This document shows positions 43,596 through 55,819 of a stretch of DNA of 64,000 nt, one piece after another (the first letter of the stretch is position 1; the number at the start of each line of letters is the position of its first letter). The position numbers and the translations under genes were made by a program. Source of the stretch: Spinacia oleracea. Its lineage: Eukaryota > Streptophyta > Magnoliopsida > Caryophyllales > Amaranthaceae. The notes beneath the pieces were generated by a model. The model ran no database searches, was not told the DNA's origin, and saw only the letters and a program-made list of their open reading frames with translations. The DNA lies in contig NC_079487.1 in assembly GCF_020520425.1 (NCBI RefSeq), forward strand, positions 12,013,501-12,077,500, written 5' to 3'.

Positions 43596-46500
43596 ATGGC
43601 AAACAACAATTCATTCAACATTCGATCAATTCTCGAAAAGGAGAAGTTGAACGGGAAAAACTTCCTTGACTGGCAAAGGAACTTGCAAATAGTTCTTATG
43701 CAGGAAGAAAAGGAGTATGTCCTAGATGAGGCGATGCCCGAAGCTGCAGGCGACGGGGTCACTCAGGCAGCCCTCAATCGTTGGATTGATGCCAACAAGG
43801 ATGTGAAATGTCTAATGCTCGCCACCATGAGTGCGGATCTGCAGAAAACGTTCATCAACTCAGATGCTTTCACAATCATCAGTGAGTTGAAGAACATGTT
43901 CCAAGATCTGGCTCGAGTCGAAAGATTCGAGACTCATAGGCAAATTCTTGAGACCAAGCTTAAGAAAGGCGAGCCCGTAAGTCCACATGTTCTCAAAATG
44001 ATTGGACTCATTGAGAATATGAGTCGGCTGGATCAGCAATTTTCTCAGGAAATGGCTATAGACACCATCCTCCATTCTCTTCATAGCGGGTATGATCAGT
44101 TCAAACTGAACTACAGTATGAATAGTCTGGACAAAACGCTCACTGAGCTTCACGGTATGCTGAAGACCGCTGAAAAGACGCTCAAAAGTGATAAGCAGGA
44201 TGTGCTTATGGTGCGTGGGGGCAAGTTCAAGAAATCTGGAAAGAAGAGGAATGCTAAGAAAGGTGGCAACAAGGCCAGCCCAACTAAGCAAACTGGCGCC
44301 AAATCTGCAAAGAGGAAGGTCAGTCAACCCACTTCTGAATCCGAATGCTTCTACTGCAAGAAGAAGGGGCATTGGAAGAGAGATTGCTTGAAGCTAAAGG
44401 AAGATCAGAAGAACGGAACAGTCGTTCCATCTTCAGGTATTTTCGTTATAGACTGTATACTTGCTAATTCAACTTCTTGGGTATTAGATACAGGTTGTGG
44501 CTCACACTTATGTTCCAATCCACAGGGACTAAGAAGAAGTAGAAAGTTAAGCAAGGGTGAAGTCGACCTACGAGTGGGAAATGGAGCACGGATTGCTGCA
44601 TTAGCTGTAGGAACTTACTATTTGTCGTTGCCCTCCGGGCTAGTTTTGGAACTGGAAGAATGTTTCCATGTTCCAAGTCTTACTAAAAACATCATTTCAG
44701 TTTCTTGCTTAGATGCTAAGGGATTTTCCTTTTTAATAAAAGACAATAGTTGTTCGTTTTATTTTAAAGAGATGTTTTATGGATCTGCTAGATTAGTCAA
44801 TGGACTTTATTTATTAGATCACGACAAACAAGTATATAACATAAATACCAAAAAGGCCAAAAAGGATGATTCAGATCTCACCTATCTGTGGCATTGTCGA
44901 TTAGGCCATATAAACTTGAAACGCTTAGAAAGACTTCAAAAGGAAGGAATTCTAGAACCATTTGACTTAGAGGATTATGGTAAATGCGAATCATGTTTAC
45001 TTGGCAAAATGACAAAGCAACCTTTCTCTAAAGTTGGAGAAAGAGCAAATGAACTATTGGGTTTAATCCATACAGATGTATGTGGACCAATGAGTACAAA
45101 TGCTAGAGGTGGTTTCAGCTACTTTATCACTTTCACTGATGACTTCAGTAGGTATGGTTATGTCTACCTAATGAAGCATAAGTCTGAATCCTTTGACAAA
45201 TTCAAGGAATTTCAGAGTGAAGTAGAGAATCAATTAGGCAAGAAGATTAAGGCACTGCGGTCTGATAGAGGCGGTGAATATCTGAGCTATGAATTTGATG
45301 ACCATCTGAAAGAATGTGGAATTCTATCAGAATTGACTCCTCCTGGAACACCACAATGGAACGGTGTGTCGGAACGGAGGAACAGAACCTTGCTAGACAT
45401 GGTCAGGTCAATGATGGGTCAGGCCGAACTTCCATTAGAATTTTGGGGACATGCACTAAATACAGCTGCACTCACTATAAATAGAGCTCCGTCTAAAGCT
45501 GTCGAAAAGACTCCATACGAATTATGGTTTGGAAAGCCTCCAAATGTGTCTTTTCTTAAGATTTGGGGATGTGAAGTATACGTCAAACGATTAATTTCAG
45601 ACAAACTTCATCCAAAATCTGACAAATGTATCCTTGTGGGCTATCCAAAGGAAACAAAGGGGTATTACTTCTACAATACATCTGAGAACAAAGTGTTTGT
45701 TGCTCGAGATGGTGTCTTTTTGGAGAAGGATCACATTTCCAAAATGACAAGTGGGAGAAAAGTAGACCTCGAAGAAATTCGAGTCGAACAACAAACTCTA
45801 GAGAATGCTCAAGATGACATTCAGGATGAAACTCAGAGATCTTTAGAAGAATCTGGTGAGAATCATGGTCAATCTAGAAATGTTACCCCGCGTAGATCGC
45901 AAAGATATAGATCTCAACCGGAAAGATACCTAGGTATTTTGACGAACGAGAGCTATGACGTTCTATTACTTGAAAGTGATGAACCTGCGACTTACAAGCA
46001 AGCTATGACGAGCCCTAGCTCCAAGCAGTGGCAAGAAGCCATGCAATCTGAATTAGACTCCATGTCTGAAAACCAAGTATGGGATTTGGTCGATTTGCCA
46101 GATGGCTACCAAGCCATTGGAAGCAAATGGGTTTTCAAACTGAAAAAGGACAAGGATGGGAAACTTGAAGTTTTCAAAGCTAGATTGGTCGTAAAAGGTT
46201 ACAGGCAAGTCCACGGTGTGGATTATGATGAAACCTTTTCACCAGTTGCAATGCTAAAGTCTATTCGAATAATGTTAGCAATCGCTGCATATTACGATTA
46301 TGAAATATGGCAGATGGATGTCAAAACTGCTTTCTTAAACGGCGTTTTAACAGAAACTGTGTTTATGACACAGCCTGAAGGTTTTGAGGATCCAAAGAAT
46401 GCTAAAAAGGTATGCAAGCTAAAGAAGTCAATCTACGGATTGAAGCAGGCATCCAGGAGCTGGAATATACGTTTTGATGAAGCAGTCAGTGACTTTGGTT

Positions 46501-47561
46501 TCATCAAGAACGCGGACGAATCTTGTGTATACAAGAAGGTCAGTGGGAGCAAAATTGCTTTCCTAGTATTATATGTCGACGACATATTGCTTATCGGAAA
46601 TGACATTCCTATGTTGAACTCTGTCAAGATTTGGCTTGGGAAATGTTTTTCGATGAAGGATCTAGGAGAAGCACAGTACATATTGGGCATCAAGATTTAC
46701 AGAGATAGATCTAAAAAGATGATTGGACTTAGTCAAAGCACTTATATCAATAAGGTGCTTGATAGGTTCAAGATGGCGGACTCCAAGCGAGGCTACCTAC
46801 CCATGTCTCATGGAATGACTCTAAGCAAGACTTAGTGCCCAAAAACACTTGATGAGCGTAGACGAATGAATGGGATTCCATATGCATCATTGATTGGTTC
46901 AATAATGTATGCTATGATATGTACACGCCCGGATTTTGCGTACGCACTCAGTGCTACGAGCAGATACCAGTCAGACCCAGGAGAGGCGCATTGGAATGCT
47001 GCCAAGAACATTCTGAAGTACCTGAAAAGGCACAAAGATGACTTCCTGGTCTATGGTGGAGATGATGAATTAATTGTTAAAGGCTATACGGACGCAAGTT
47101 TCCAAACCGACAAAGATGGTTTTAGATCACAGTCTGGGTTTGTCTTCTGCCTCAACGGAGGAGCAGTAAGCTGGAAAAGTGCTAAGCAAAGCACCATTGC
47201 GGATTCTACAACTGAAGCGGAGTACATTGCTGCACATGAAGCAGCAAAGGAAGCTATATGGCTAAGGAAGTTCATAGGAGAACTTGGTGTAGTCCCCTCC
47301 ATTAAAGGACCAATAGCCCTGTATTGTGATAATAACGGAGCTATTGCACAGGCAAAAGAGCCTAGACACCACCAGAGAGTCAAGCATGTACTTCGTAGAT
47401 TTCACCTTCTACGAGAGTTCGTTGAAAGAAAAGAAGTCGAGATAAGCAAAATTGGAACTGATGACAACATATCAGATCCATTAACTAAACCTCTGCCGCA
47501 GGCGAAGCACAACTCGCACACTGCAGCTATGGGAATCAAGCATATTGGAGAATGGCTTTGA
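43596..47561 (+). pseudogene. Element E gag-pol, near-intact with one in-frame stop
   Basis: From gag ATG 43596 (MANNNSF) to the stop at 47559-47561, about 1321 codons in one frame. Gag about 1-290 with zinc knuckle CFYCKKKGHWKRDC from residue 251; protease LDTGCGSH (catalytic Asp about 298); integrase zinc region (WHCRLGH...CESC) and DD35E core (HTDVCG, SDRGGEY, GVSERRNRT); reverse transcriptase from KWVFKLKK through DVKTAFLNG to YVDD (46573-46584); RNase H with DSTTEAEY and YCDNNGAIA. A single TAG at 46833-46835 interrupts reverse transcriptase/RNase H; element B has a glutamine codon there. The frame is also open 31 codons upstream of the ATG. Copia, TNT1/Tork-like by general resemblance. 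The damaged 5' side (no contiguous LTR or primer-binding site) makes it immobile now. Confidence 0.9.
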
Positions 47562-48425
47562 TGTCTCTGTTTAATGTTTTAAAGTTTTAGAGTTTAAATC
47601 TTTGTAAAACATTATTGGTTAATCATTCACAATAAATGAAATGAATTCATTTTTCCATTTAATTTATGGTTTATTAAATGATGAGTCCCTTCAATTTGAC
47701 GATATATTCAAGATAGACTGTCAGGACCAGTCCTGTGACTAAGAAATGTCTATCAAGTGAACTTGAATGTCAAAGGTTGAAAGTGGTCCCTAATCGGAGT
47801 TTTCTATAAAATTGGACGCATAGAAAACGTTAGACGATTAGAATGCAAGATGACTAGTAGTTCTGTTTCTTGAACTATGTGGACATGGCAATGTCATAAT
47901 CATTTGCATAGATACTTACTTTGGGAAGACTAGTATCGGACAAGACCTATGAAACTTTACTGTAAGAGATGAAAATCTGTCATAAGTAAATTTCATTAAA
48001 TTATTAGACACTAAATCCTCAATACCTGAGTGATTTGAGATTACTTGTTTGAGAACTGGTTGCTTTGACGGTGACCAACCGTCGCACCGTAAAAGGAGGC
48101 TATAAAGGCAACGCTCAGGTAATCACCTATCAAACGAAGTCTAATCTCAAGATCGCAAGATTGGGATTGTCCTCCCATAAATCGGGATGAGATGCTTAAA
48201 AGTTGTACAAGGCCACTCGGAGAGCTAGAAACTGTGAAATGCATGGCCGTGCTCGGATGAATCATAGGCTATGATTATCTGTTTATTTGATCAGTTGAAC
48301 TCTGAAACCGAGGAACACCTCTGGACGTAATAAGGATGACAACTCTTACCTTATGTTCAAGAGCAAGCATCGAGCGACAAAGGAATTATGAAATGCACAC
48401 TTGTCCCTAAGGACAAGTGGGAGAC
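47562..48425 (+). other. Element E 3' untranslated region and polypurine tract
   Basis: Non-coding interval collinear with 15125-15993 of element B (reverse complement). It ends in AAGTGGGAGAC (48415-48425), the polypurine tract, immediately before the LTR. A perfect CTTGTCC...GGACAAG hairpin lies just before it (about 48400-48418). Confidence 0.75.
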
Positions 48426-49834
48426 TGAAGGAAATAATGCCCTTGGTCCAAGTATGCATTCTATGTTAAGTCTAATAAATGCGGTTCAGTATTAATTAAC
48501 AAGTTAATAATTCAGTGAGATCAAGTGAGCTGAATGCCTAGCTAGAGGCCGCTTCAGTTCAAGTGGAATTAATGATATTAATCCACAGCTTACTCTTGAC
48601 TGAACCCGTAGGGTCACACAAATAGTACGTAAACGGATCAAGTATTTAATGGCATTAAATACTCCATCTATGAATATTCGGAACCGACGGATCTTGGTTT
48701 CAGTGGGAGCTAAGATCGTCACAGGCAAGAAATGAATACTCCGGAAACGATGATATTGCCGGAAACGGAAATATGGATCGTATCGGAAATATAAATATTA
48801 TCCAAGTCGTAGATGTTTCCGGAAACGGAAACATGGTACGTATCGGAAAATATTATCGGAAATGGAAATATTGCCAGAATCGGAAATATTGCCGGAAACG
48901 GAAATATTGTCAGAATCGGAAATATTACCGGAATCGGAAAATAATTCCGGAAACGGAAATATTAAATATTTGTTCGAAACGGAAATTAATTCCGGAATCG
49001 GAAATATTAAATATTGTTCGTATCGGAAATGAATTCCGGAATCGGAAAATTTAATCGGAAGCGCATCGTACGAATAAGCATCGGACGAGGCCTGCCGGAC
49101 GAGGCCCAGCACGAAGCCAGGCCATCGCCCAGCAAGCCAAGCGCGCCGCACAAACAGCCACGCCAGGCCCAACGCAAGGCCAGGCCCAGCAGGCTGCGCA
49201 GCGCGCACAGCGCGCACAGCACGCGCAGCGCGCAGCGCGCGCGGGCGCTGCGTGGGCTGCTGCTCGCGCGCACGCATGGGGGCCCATCGTGGCTGCCGTG
49301 CGTGTGTGTGCAAGTGTTTGTGTTCGTGCACGTTTCCTAAAACATGCAGAGTTCGGTTAATGATTAAATTCCTAATTCTATTTGATAAATTAATTAAATT
49401 AGAGTTCTTGTAGGATTCTAGGTTTAATTAATTTGTATCTGAGTAGGATTTCGATTCCCTTTCCATACCCCTATAAATATGAGGCTAGGGCTCACAATTT
49501 ATAACGAGTTTAAAAGTATTCAAAGTGAGTTTTTGAGAGAAAAATTCAGTCACACATTTGCCTATAAAGTGCCGAAAATAATAGTACCTTAAGGGCGATT
49601 CTAGTTGGTCAATCTTAAGGCGGATCCGGACGTGCTGTGGACTATCTACGGAGGGACGACACTTGGAGTCCTAAAGACTTGTTCTTGTTCGGTTCGGGCG
49701 CAGCTAGGGAAGGCACGCAACAAAGAGTATGCATCTAAACTATGCTAAATGATTATGTGTAAATAATATGTTTTCCTGGCTTTATGGTTTTTTCCGCATG
49801 ATTTATGAATTGTCATATGTATCATAACCTAACA
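48426..49834 (+). repeat. Element E 3' LTR
   Basis: 1409 bp, TGAAGGAAATAATG...CCTAACA, followed by CCCTC (49835-49839), which matches the duplication left of 37859. It has short CGGAAACGGAAATATTG-type tandem repeats (48740-49060) next to a GC-rich block (49080-49300). Confidence 0.92.
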
Positions 49835-49839
49835 CCCTC

Positions 49840-52800
49840 CAACTGCAACGCACTGTCCGACCGAAGTAATATACCTTGTCCCGGACACTTCTTCAAGTAT
49901 CTCACGACTCGCAAAGCTGCTTCCCAATGTGCCTCCTTTGGTGCTTGCATGAATTGGGATAATACATGTACGGAGTAGGCGACGTCTGGCCGTGTGACAG
50001 CCAAATAAACCAGACGTCCGATCAGTTGCCTATACTGCTCACCATCGGACAGATCTGGCCCATCTGCCAATGCCAACTTATGATTCTGTTCCATAGGAAA
50101 GTCCACAGGCTTTGCTCCCAACAATCCAGCCTCTGAGATGATGTCGAGAGCATATTTTCTCTGACACACATAGAACCCCTGACTACTGCGTGCCACCTCT
50201 AACCCAAGAAAGTACTTCAGAGTCCCGAGATCTTTCATTTTAAAGCACTCCCTCAAGTACGCCTTAAAACTCTCAAGAGCAACCTTATTATTGCCTACGA
50301 CAATCATGTCGTCCACATAGATGAGCACACTCAGCTGCAACGTACCTTTAGACAGGGTAAAGAGCGAATAATCCGACAGGGAATGTCGAAAGCCATAGTG
50401 CGTCTGTGTAGTCGACAACTTCTGGAACCAACATCTAGGTGCTTGTTTCAACCCATACAACGACTTTCTCATTCGACACACCTTGTCAGAATTATTCTTC
50501 TGAAATCCAGGAGGAATCTTCATATAGATCTCTTCGTCTAAGTCACCATGCAAGAAAGCGTTGTGGACGTCCATCTGATGCACGTCCCACTGTTTGACAA
50601 CTGCGACAGCTAGGAAAGTCCGAACTGTATCCATCTTCGCGACGGGAGCAAACGTCTCATTATAATCCAACCCTTCCTCCTGATGATTCCCCAGACATAC
50701 CAATCAGGCCTTCAGTCTCAACAAATTCTCATCCTCATCACGCTTCTCAGTATACACCCATTTACTCCCCAGTGCTTTCTTCCCTTCCGGTAATTTTTCC
50801 AACGTCCATGTCACCTGTTCCTCCAACGCGTCGATTTCAGCAGCCATTGCTTGACGCCACCCCTCATGCTGCATCGCTTGTTTAAAACTCTTAGGAACCT
50901 GCCTTTCTTGCAATGATGCTATATAATGCCTGTGCTTTGACGAAAAACGCTCATAATTAACAAAATATGTGATAGGATAAGGAGTACCTGAGGGTGGTGA
51001 TGCCGTAGGTGTTTTGTCGGAAGTACTATATTTTTCCCGTATTGTATGTATCACACAATCTTTCAGTTTTGTCGACGGAAACTTCACACGCTTCCCCCTT
51101 CCTAACTCCGTATCCTCCACAGACTGCCTTTTCTCACTCTCATCACTACCCGTCGTCTCATCCACACCTGTCGTTGATGAGACGACGTCTGACTCCACTC
51201 GACTAGGTGCATCATGTTGTTGTTCCTCCCTCACAGGCGACAAGACCTCCTCCGTGTCACCCGCAGGCGACGACGACACCTCCTCCGTGTCACCCGCAGG
51301 CGACGACACCTCCTCATTGTCACCTGCAGGCGACACCTCCTGAGCACACCCAGTCCCACTCTCATCCAAACCCCACTGGGCAATCACCCCATCACCATCA
51401 TGTATTGCAGGCGACATAGTCGACGTGTCTGCAAATGGAAACATCCGTTCCTGAAATTTAACATCCCGTGAGACAAAAAACTCATGTGTCTTTAGGTCGT
51501 ACAGTTGCCATCCCTTCCTGCCAAACGGGTAACCTAAAAACACACATTTGCGACCACGGGACGCAAACTTATCCCCTTTACTCCGGAGATTATACGCATA
51601 ACACAGACACCCAAATACCCGGATAGACACATACGATGGTGGTTTTCCAAATAACATCTCATAAGGGGTTTTATTGTCAAGGACCGGTGTAGGTGTACGA
51701 TTGATCAAGTGACAAGCAGCCAGAATACATTCCCCCCAAAATTTGATAGGAAGATTCCCTTGAAACCGTAACGCTCTCCCAACATTCAAAATATGTTGGT
51801 GCTTCCTCTCGACTCTCCCATTCTGTTGAGGTGTCCCGACACACGACGACTCAAACAAAATCCCATTTTTTAGAAAATAACCTTGCAAACAATTAAACTC
51901 AGTACCATTGTCACTACGAACAACCCTCAGGGATTGATTAAACTGACATTTAACCATGGCAACAAAATTAAGAAATGACGATTCAACTTCCATTTTATTG
52001 CACAATAAATAAATTCACACACCCCTAGAATAATCATCCACAATGGTAAGCAAATACTTCGCCCCACTCGACGAGGGTGTTTTGTAAGGCCCCCATAAAT
52101 CAAGATGAACAAGATCGAATGGGCGATTTGCACGACTATCACTATTTGGAAAACTCTCCCTAAATTGTTTCGCTCGTGGGCATACATCACAAATGTTTTT
52201 ATTCTTCCTAATCTTATGACTCACAGGAGGAAGGAACTACAACACTTTTTCCGACGGATGCCCCATACGTTGATGCCACAAGTCGACCACACACTCCACT
52301 GCTAGCACACGAACCCTCGGAGCCCCACGGAAAAATATAGTCCTTCATGTCGATCACCCACGCCAATCACCATCCTCGTCGAGCGGTCCTGAAGAACACA
52401 CATTTTGTTAGTAAATTGAGCAGCACAATGTAATTCGTCACTTAATTGAGTTACAGAAATTAAATTGCAGTTCAATTTAGGCACAAATAGAACATTATCG
52501 AGCACGAAACCATCCTCCAAGACCACCGAACCATATTGATTTGAATTTGCAGGTTGACCGTCTGGTAGCACAACCTGTTGAGTTCTTGATGTTTTGATGT
52601 TTCTCAGAATTGAAATATCACCCGTCACATGACGTGAGGCCCCACTGTCAAAAATCCATCATAAATCAAGATTACCTTGCAACTTGTTTGGTGGTCGTGA
52701 CAAGATGTCAACAATTTGCTGGACTTGCTCCTTCGTCACACCAACAAGCTCGTGATTGGTTGTCGTCACTGCTCCCTACGATCCGCCTCCACTCGTCACA

Positions 52801-53807
52801 GTGGCTGTCGCCCCTCCTGTGGCATTGCTCACGGCATTTGCACGAGCGACGCCACAGGTTGACGGTGCTGCCCCACGACCTCCTCTGCCTCCTCTAACTG
52901 TCGGCCTGCCTCCTCGACCAGGCCCTCTTCCACCTTGTTTCTTCTTATCCCACCAGTCAGGAAATCCAATCAGCTGATAACAAGTTTCTTCCTCATGACC
53001 CTCACGGTTGCAATGACCACAAAATCTGTCACTCGCATCTCCCGATCTCGACCGCGCCTTAGTCTCGACCTTGAAAGCCATGACACTCTCCGTACCCCAC
53101 GGTGCCTTGGCGCGCATGCTCTCGGTATTCATAACCGTGTGGTACGCCTCGTCGAGGCCTGGCAACAGCGATCGTGCTAACAGTTGTGCACAAATGGCTT
53201 CATAGTGATCATCTAGCCCAATTAGGAAATAGTGCAGACGATCTTCATCATGAATGTCCCCCACCTGCTTCGCTATGTTGCACGTACAACCCGCACATAT
53301 ACACCTTGGTACTCGTGCATACTGTACGTACTCCTTCCATACCTTCGACAAGCGGCCGTAGTACTCCATGACGCTCTCCGACGTGCCCTGTTTGCAGCCA
53401 CTCAGAGCCATCTTAATATGACAAACCCTAGTGCCCGACATGACATAGTACCGCGTCCTCAAATGACTCCACAACTCGTGAGCAATATCAAAGTCTTCCA
53501 GATTCGAACGCAAACTCTCGTCTATGGTGTTTGTGATCCAAGACACCACCATCGAATTTACCACAATCCAATGTTTCATCTTTGTCTCATCCGCCATGGG
53601 TTCCTTCACAAAACCATCAAGAAAGCCAAATTTAAATTTTGAAATCATCGAGCGACGAACCGCTTTGGTCCACTCATCGTAGTTCGACACTCCTCTAAGT
53701 TTCACAGGGGTGATGACAATACCGGGGCCGTCACCCGACCCGAGATAGTAGTCTAGGTCGACGGCGGCGGCGATTGTCTTTTGTGGTGTCTCCTCATTGT
53801 TACCCAT
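49840..53807 (-). pseudogene. Element D gag-pol (5' and central part), multiply broken
   Basis: Minus strand from ATG 53807: gag (YYLGSGDGPGIVITPVKLRG) with a CGHCNREGHEEETC zinc knuckle and a Gly/Arg-rich tail; protease FDSGASRHVTGD; integrase (CDVCPRAKQ, DLWGPYKTPSS, VDDYSRG, RSDNGTEF, GTPQQNGRVERKH); linker with four SPAGDxEEV repeats; reverse transcriptase (YVDD). Lesions seen: TAG at 52778-52776, TGA just before the protease (about 52662), a 1-base deletion near 52347, TAG near 52237, TGA at 52017-52015, and TGA at 50706-50704 inside reverse transcriptase. The frame reopens after each. Clearly inactive. Confidence 0.9.
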
Positions 53808-53941
53808 AGTTATACTCTAGGAATTTGTAACTCCTAAGAACTCAGTACTCAACTAGCGAAGGAATTCGCTGTTCTCAAACTGTCTCAAACTCGTGCGGGA
53901 AAAAAAAATTCTAGGGTTTTTAACCTAGGCTCTTGATACCA

Positions 53942-54103
53942 TGTCAAATATTGTGTAATCTCGTATCCTTCTCATTAATAACACGCGTATATAAAGTACA
54001 ACTCATTACCTAAACCCTAGGTTACATATTAGGTAACATACCATAGTTAGGACTCTACAGAATATTCACAGAATAATAATATCTAACATATTCTATCTTA
54101 GCA
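53942..54103 (-). repeat. Element D 5' LTR
   Basis: Plus-strand ends TGTCAAATATTG...CTTAGCA (terminal AACA changed to AGCA). Adjacent to the primer-binding site on the left and GATAA on the right. Confidence 0.85.
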
Positions 54104-54108
54104 GATAA

Positions 54109-54585
54109 AGACATAATACCTTGGTAAATTCTTAATAATGACATTATTGCTTCGTTTTATAATGAGTTGGAACTAAGGGTGCAAATGAGCCAATACATTC
54201 ATAAACTACTCATGAACAAGTTCGGTCAAAACACGTTTGATAAGTTAATAAAAAAAGCTTTAACAAAAAAAATAAAGTTCGTCAAGTAAACGCGTCAAGC
54301 TCGAACAATTTCATGTTCAACTCGTTAATATTGGTGAACAACTCGTTTAAGTTCTTTTATAAGCGTGATTATGTTCGAGTATAACTCGTTAAAACTCGTT
54401 CAATCTCATAAAATTATGAAACTTTATGTCTATTTTTAATGAAATCATAGTTTACGTTACCTATAAAAATTTGGTCACAAATTATTTATCATATCTTATA
54501 ACATTTTCATTGTAGAAAAAATTGAAAAAACTTAACAAAATTTATCATATAAAATAAATTGTTTTAAAGGTTTAGGTATCGTTTA
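54109..54585. other. Intergenic, AT-rich
   Basis: No gene recognised. Sequence rich in AACTCGTT-like motifs that continue into the U2 repeat units. Confidence 0.45.
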
Positions 54586-54858
54586 TTTTATCAAGCTCGA
54601 GGTCAAACTCGGAATGCAAACAAACTTGTTCGTTAACAAATATCGAACAAACCAAATTTTTAGAACAAGAATTTTTAAAAGCTTGTTCAACCTGGAGTTA
54701 GATCAAACATACCAATAATCCTTATCAAGCTTAACTCGAACAGTCTAAAATGCCGATCGACTCAACTCGTTTGGAGCCCGATCCCTAGCTAGTTAGAACA
54801 AAAGAGCGCCCATTTATGATTGATTCATCGTACAATACATAATATTGGTTTGGGAATT

Positions 54859-55052
54859 AGTTACGCCAAGCCCGTGCAGCAGTGCAACACATGAGCGACG
54901 TGCAAAGACCCCAATAGCAAGCTATTGAGATGGGTCTTTCCCCTTAAAAAATAAATTTAGTATCATTGTGGGCCAATGGCCCACATATCAGATATTAAAC
55001 TGATAAGAACAGATACTACACTTGATCTTAGCCAAAAGGCCGAGAAAGGTAT
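54859..55052 (-). ncRNA. U2: U2 spliceosomal snRNA, copy a
   Basis: About 194 nt read from 55052 leftward, starting ATACCTTTCTCGGCCTTTTGGC. Contains AAGATCAAGTGTAGTATCTG with the branch-site pairing GTAGTA, the ATCAGTTTAATATCTGAT stem-loop, the Sm region (ATTTATTTTTTAAG), and stem-loops III/IV ending GTTGCACTGCTGCACGGGC. U2 pairs with intron branch points. The base after the U run of the Sm region is A where AUUUUUUG is usual; both copies share it. Confidence 0.93.
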
Positions 55053-55077
55053 GAGTTGTTCAACTCAATAAAATCTG

Positions 55078-55127
55078 TTTTATATGTTCTACATGGTAGC
55101 TTGTACTTTATTATTTCCATGTGGGAC
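55078..55127 (-). promoter_or_regulatory. TATA box and USE of U2 copy a
   Basis: Minus strand GTCCCACATGG (55127-55117) and TATAAAA (55084-55078), gap 32 bp, with the TATA box 26-32 bp upstream of the RNA start. Polymerase II type. Confidence 0.85.
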
Positions 55128-55548
55128 ACCGTCTAACCAACTCAAGGTAATATATACTCATAAACAAACCTCAATAGCTTCGTATCCTATCTTTGATAAA
55201 TTCTTCTAATGCATTTGGTCACCATATTCAATGATTATCTATGCATTTGATGATAATTTCTTTTTTAAAGGCAACTTAGGGCTCTTTTTTTTTGTCAAAC
55301 TCGAAATGTAAACAAGCTAGCTTGTTCGTTAACAAATATCGAACAAACCAAATTCTTAGAACAAGAGTTATTAAAAGCTTCCCCGAGCTCGAGTTAGCTC
55401 GAACACTAATAATCTTTATCAATCTCAACCAGAACAGTCTAAAGCTCGGTTCGACTCAACTCGTTTGCAGCCCTAGCCCTAGTTGGAACGCACCAATTTA
55501 TGATTGATTCATCGGCCAGTAGTACATAATAATTGTCTGGGAAATAGT

Positions 55549-55744
55549 GGGGTACGCCAGGCCCGTGCAGCAGTGCAACGCATGAGCAACGTGCAAAGAC
55601 CCCAATAGCAAGCTATTGTGATGGGTCTTTCCCCTTAAAAAAATAAATTTAATATCGTTGTGGGCTAATGGCCCACGTATCAGATATTAAACTGATAAGA
55701 ACAGATACTACACTTGATCTTAGCCAAAAGGCCGAGAAAGGTAT
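55549..55744 (-). ncRNA. U2: U2 spliceosomal snRNA, copy b
   Basis: About 196 nt, first 75 nt identical to copy a, including the branch-site segment. Differences are concentrated downstream of the Sm region (one more T in the U run, scattered transitions in stem-loops III/IV) and partly compensate or avoid stems. 3' end GGCGTACCCC. Same A after the U run as copy a. Confidence 0.93.
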
Positions 55745-55769
55745 GAGTTGTTCACATCAGTAAAATTGG

Positions 55770-55819
55770 TTTTATATGTTCTACATAGTAGCATGTACTT
55801 TCTTCTTTCCGTGTGGGAC
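55770..55819 (-). promoter_or_regulatory. TATA box and USE of U2 copy b
   Basis: Minus strand GTCCCACACGG (55819-55809; two mismatches to the consensus) and TATAAAA (55776-55770), gap 32 bp. Slightly weaker USE than copy a. Confidence 0.8.

Larger units (their letters stand above)
37237..54108 (-). mobile_element. Copia element D (short LTRs), invaded by element E
   Basis: The element spans 37242-54103, flanked by GATAA at 37237-37241 and 54104-54108. LTRs at 37242-37374 (3', 133 bp) and 53942-54103 (5', 162 bp) differ by a roughly 27-bp deletion between short CTAG repeats and other small changes. Minus-strand TGGTATCAAGAGCC beside the 5' LTR is the initiator tRNA-Met primer-binding site; CTTGAAGGGGGA precedes the 3' LTR. 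Without the E-derived insertion (37859-49839) it is about 4.9 kb. It contains many nonsense and frameshift lesions, so it is an old copy. Short LTRs and gag resemble the Ale/Retrofit type (tentative). Confidence 0.9.
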
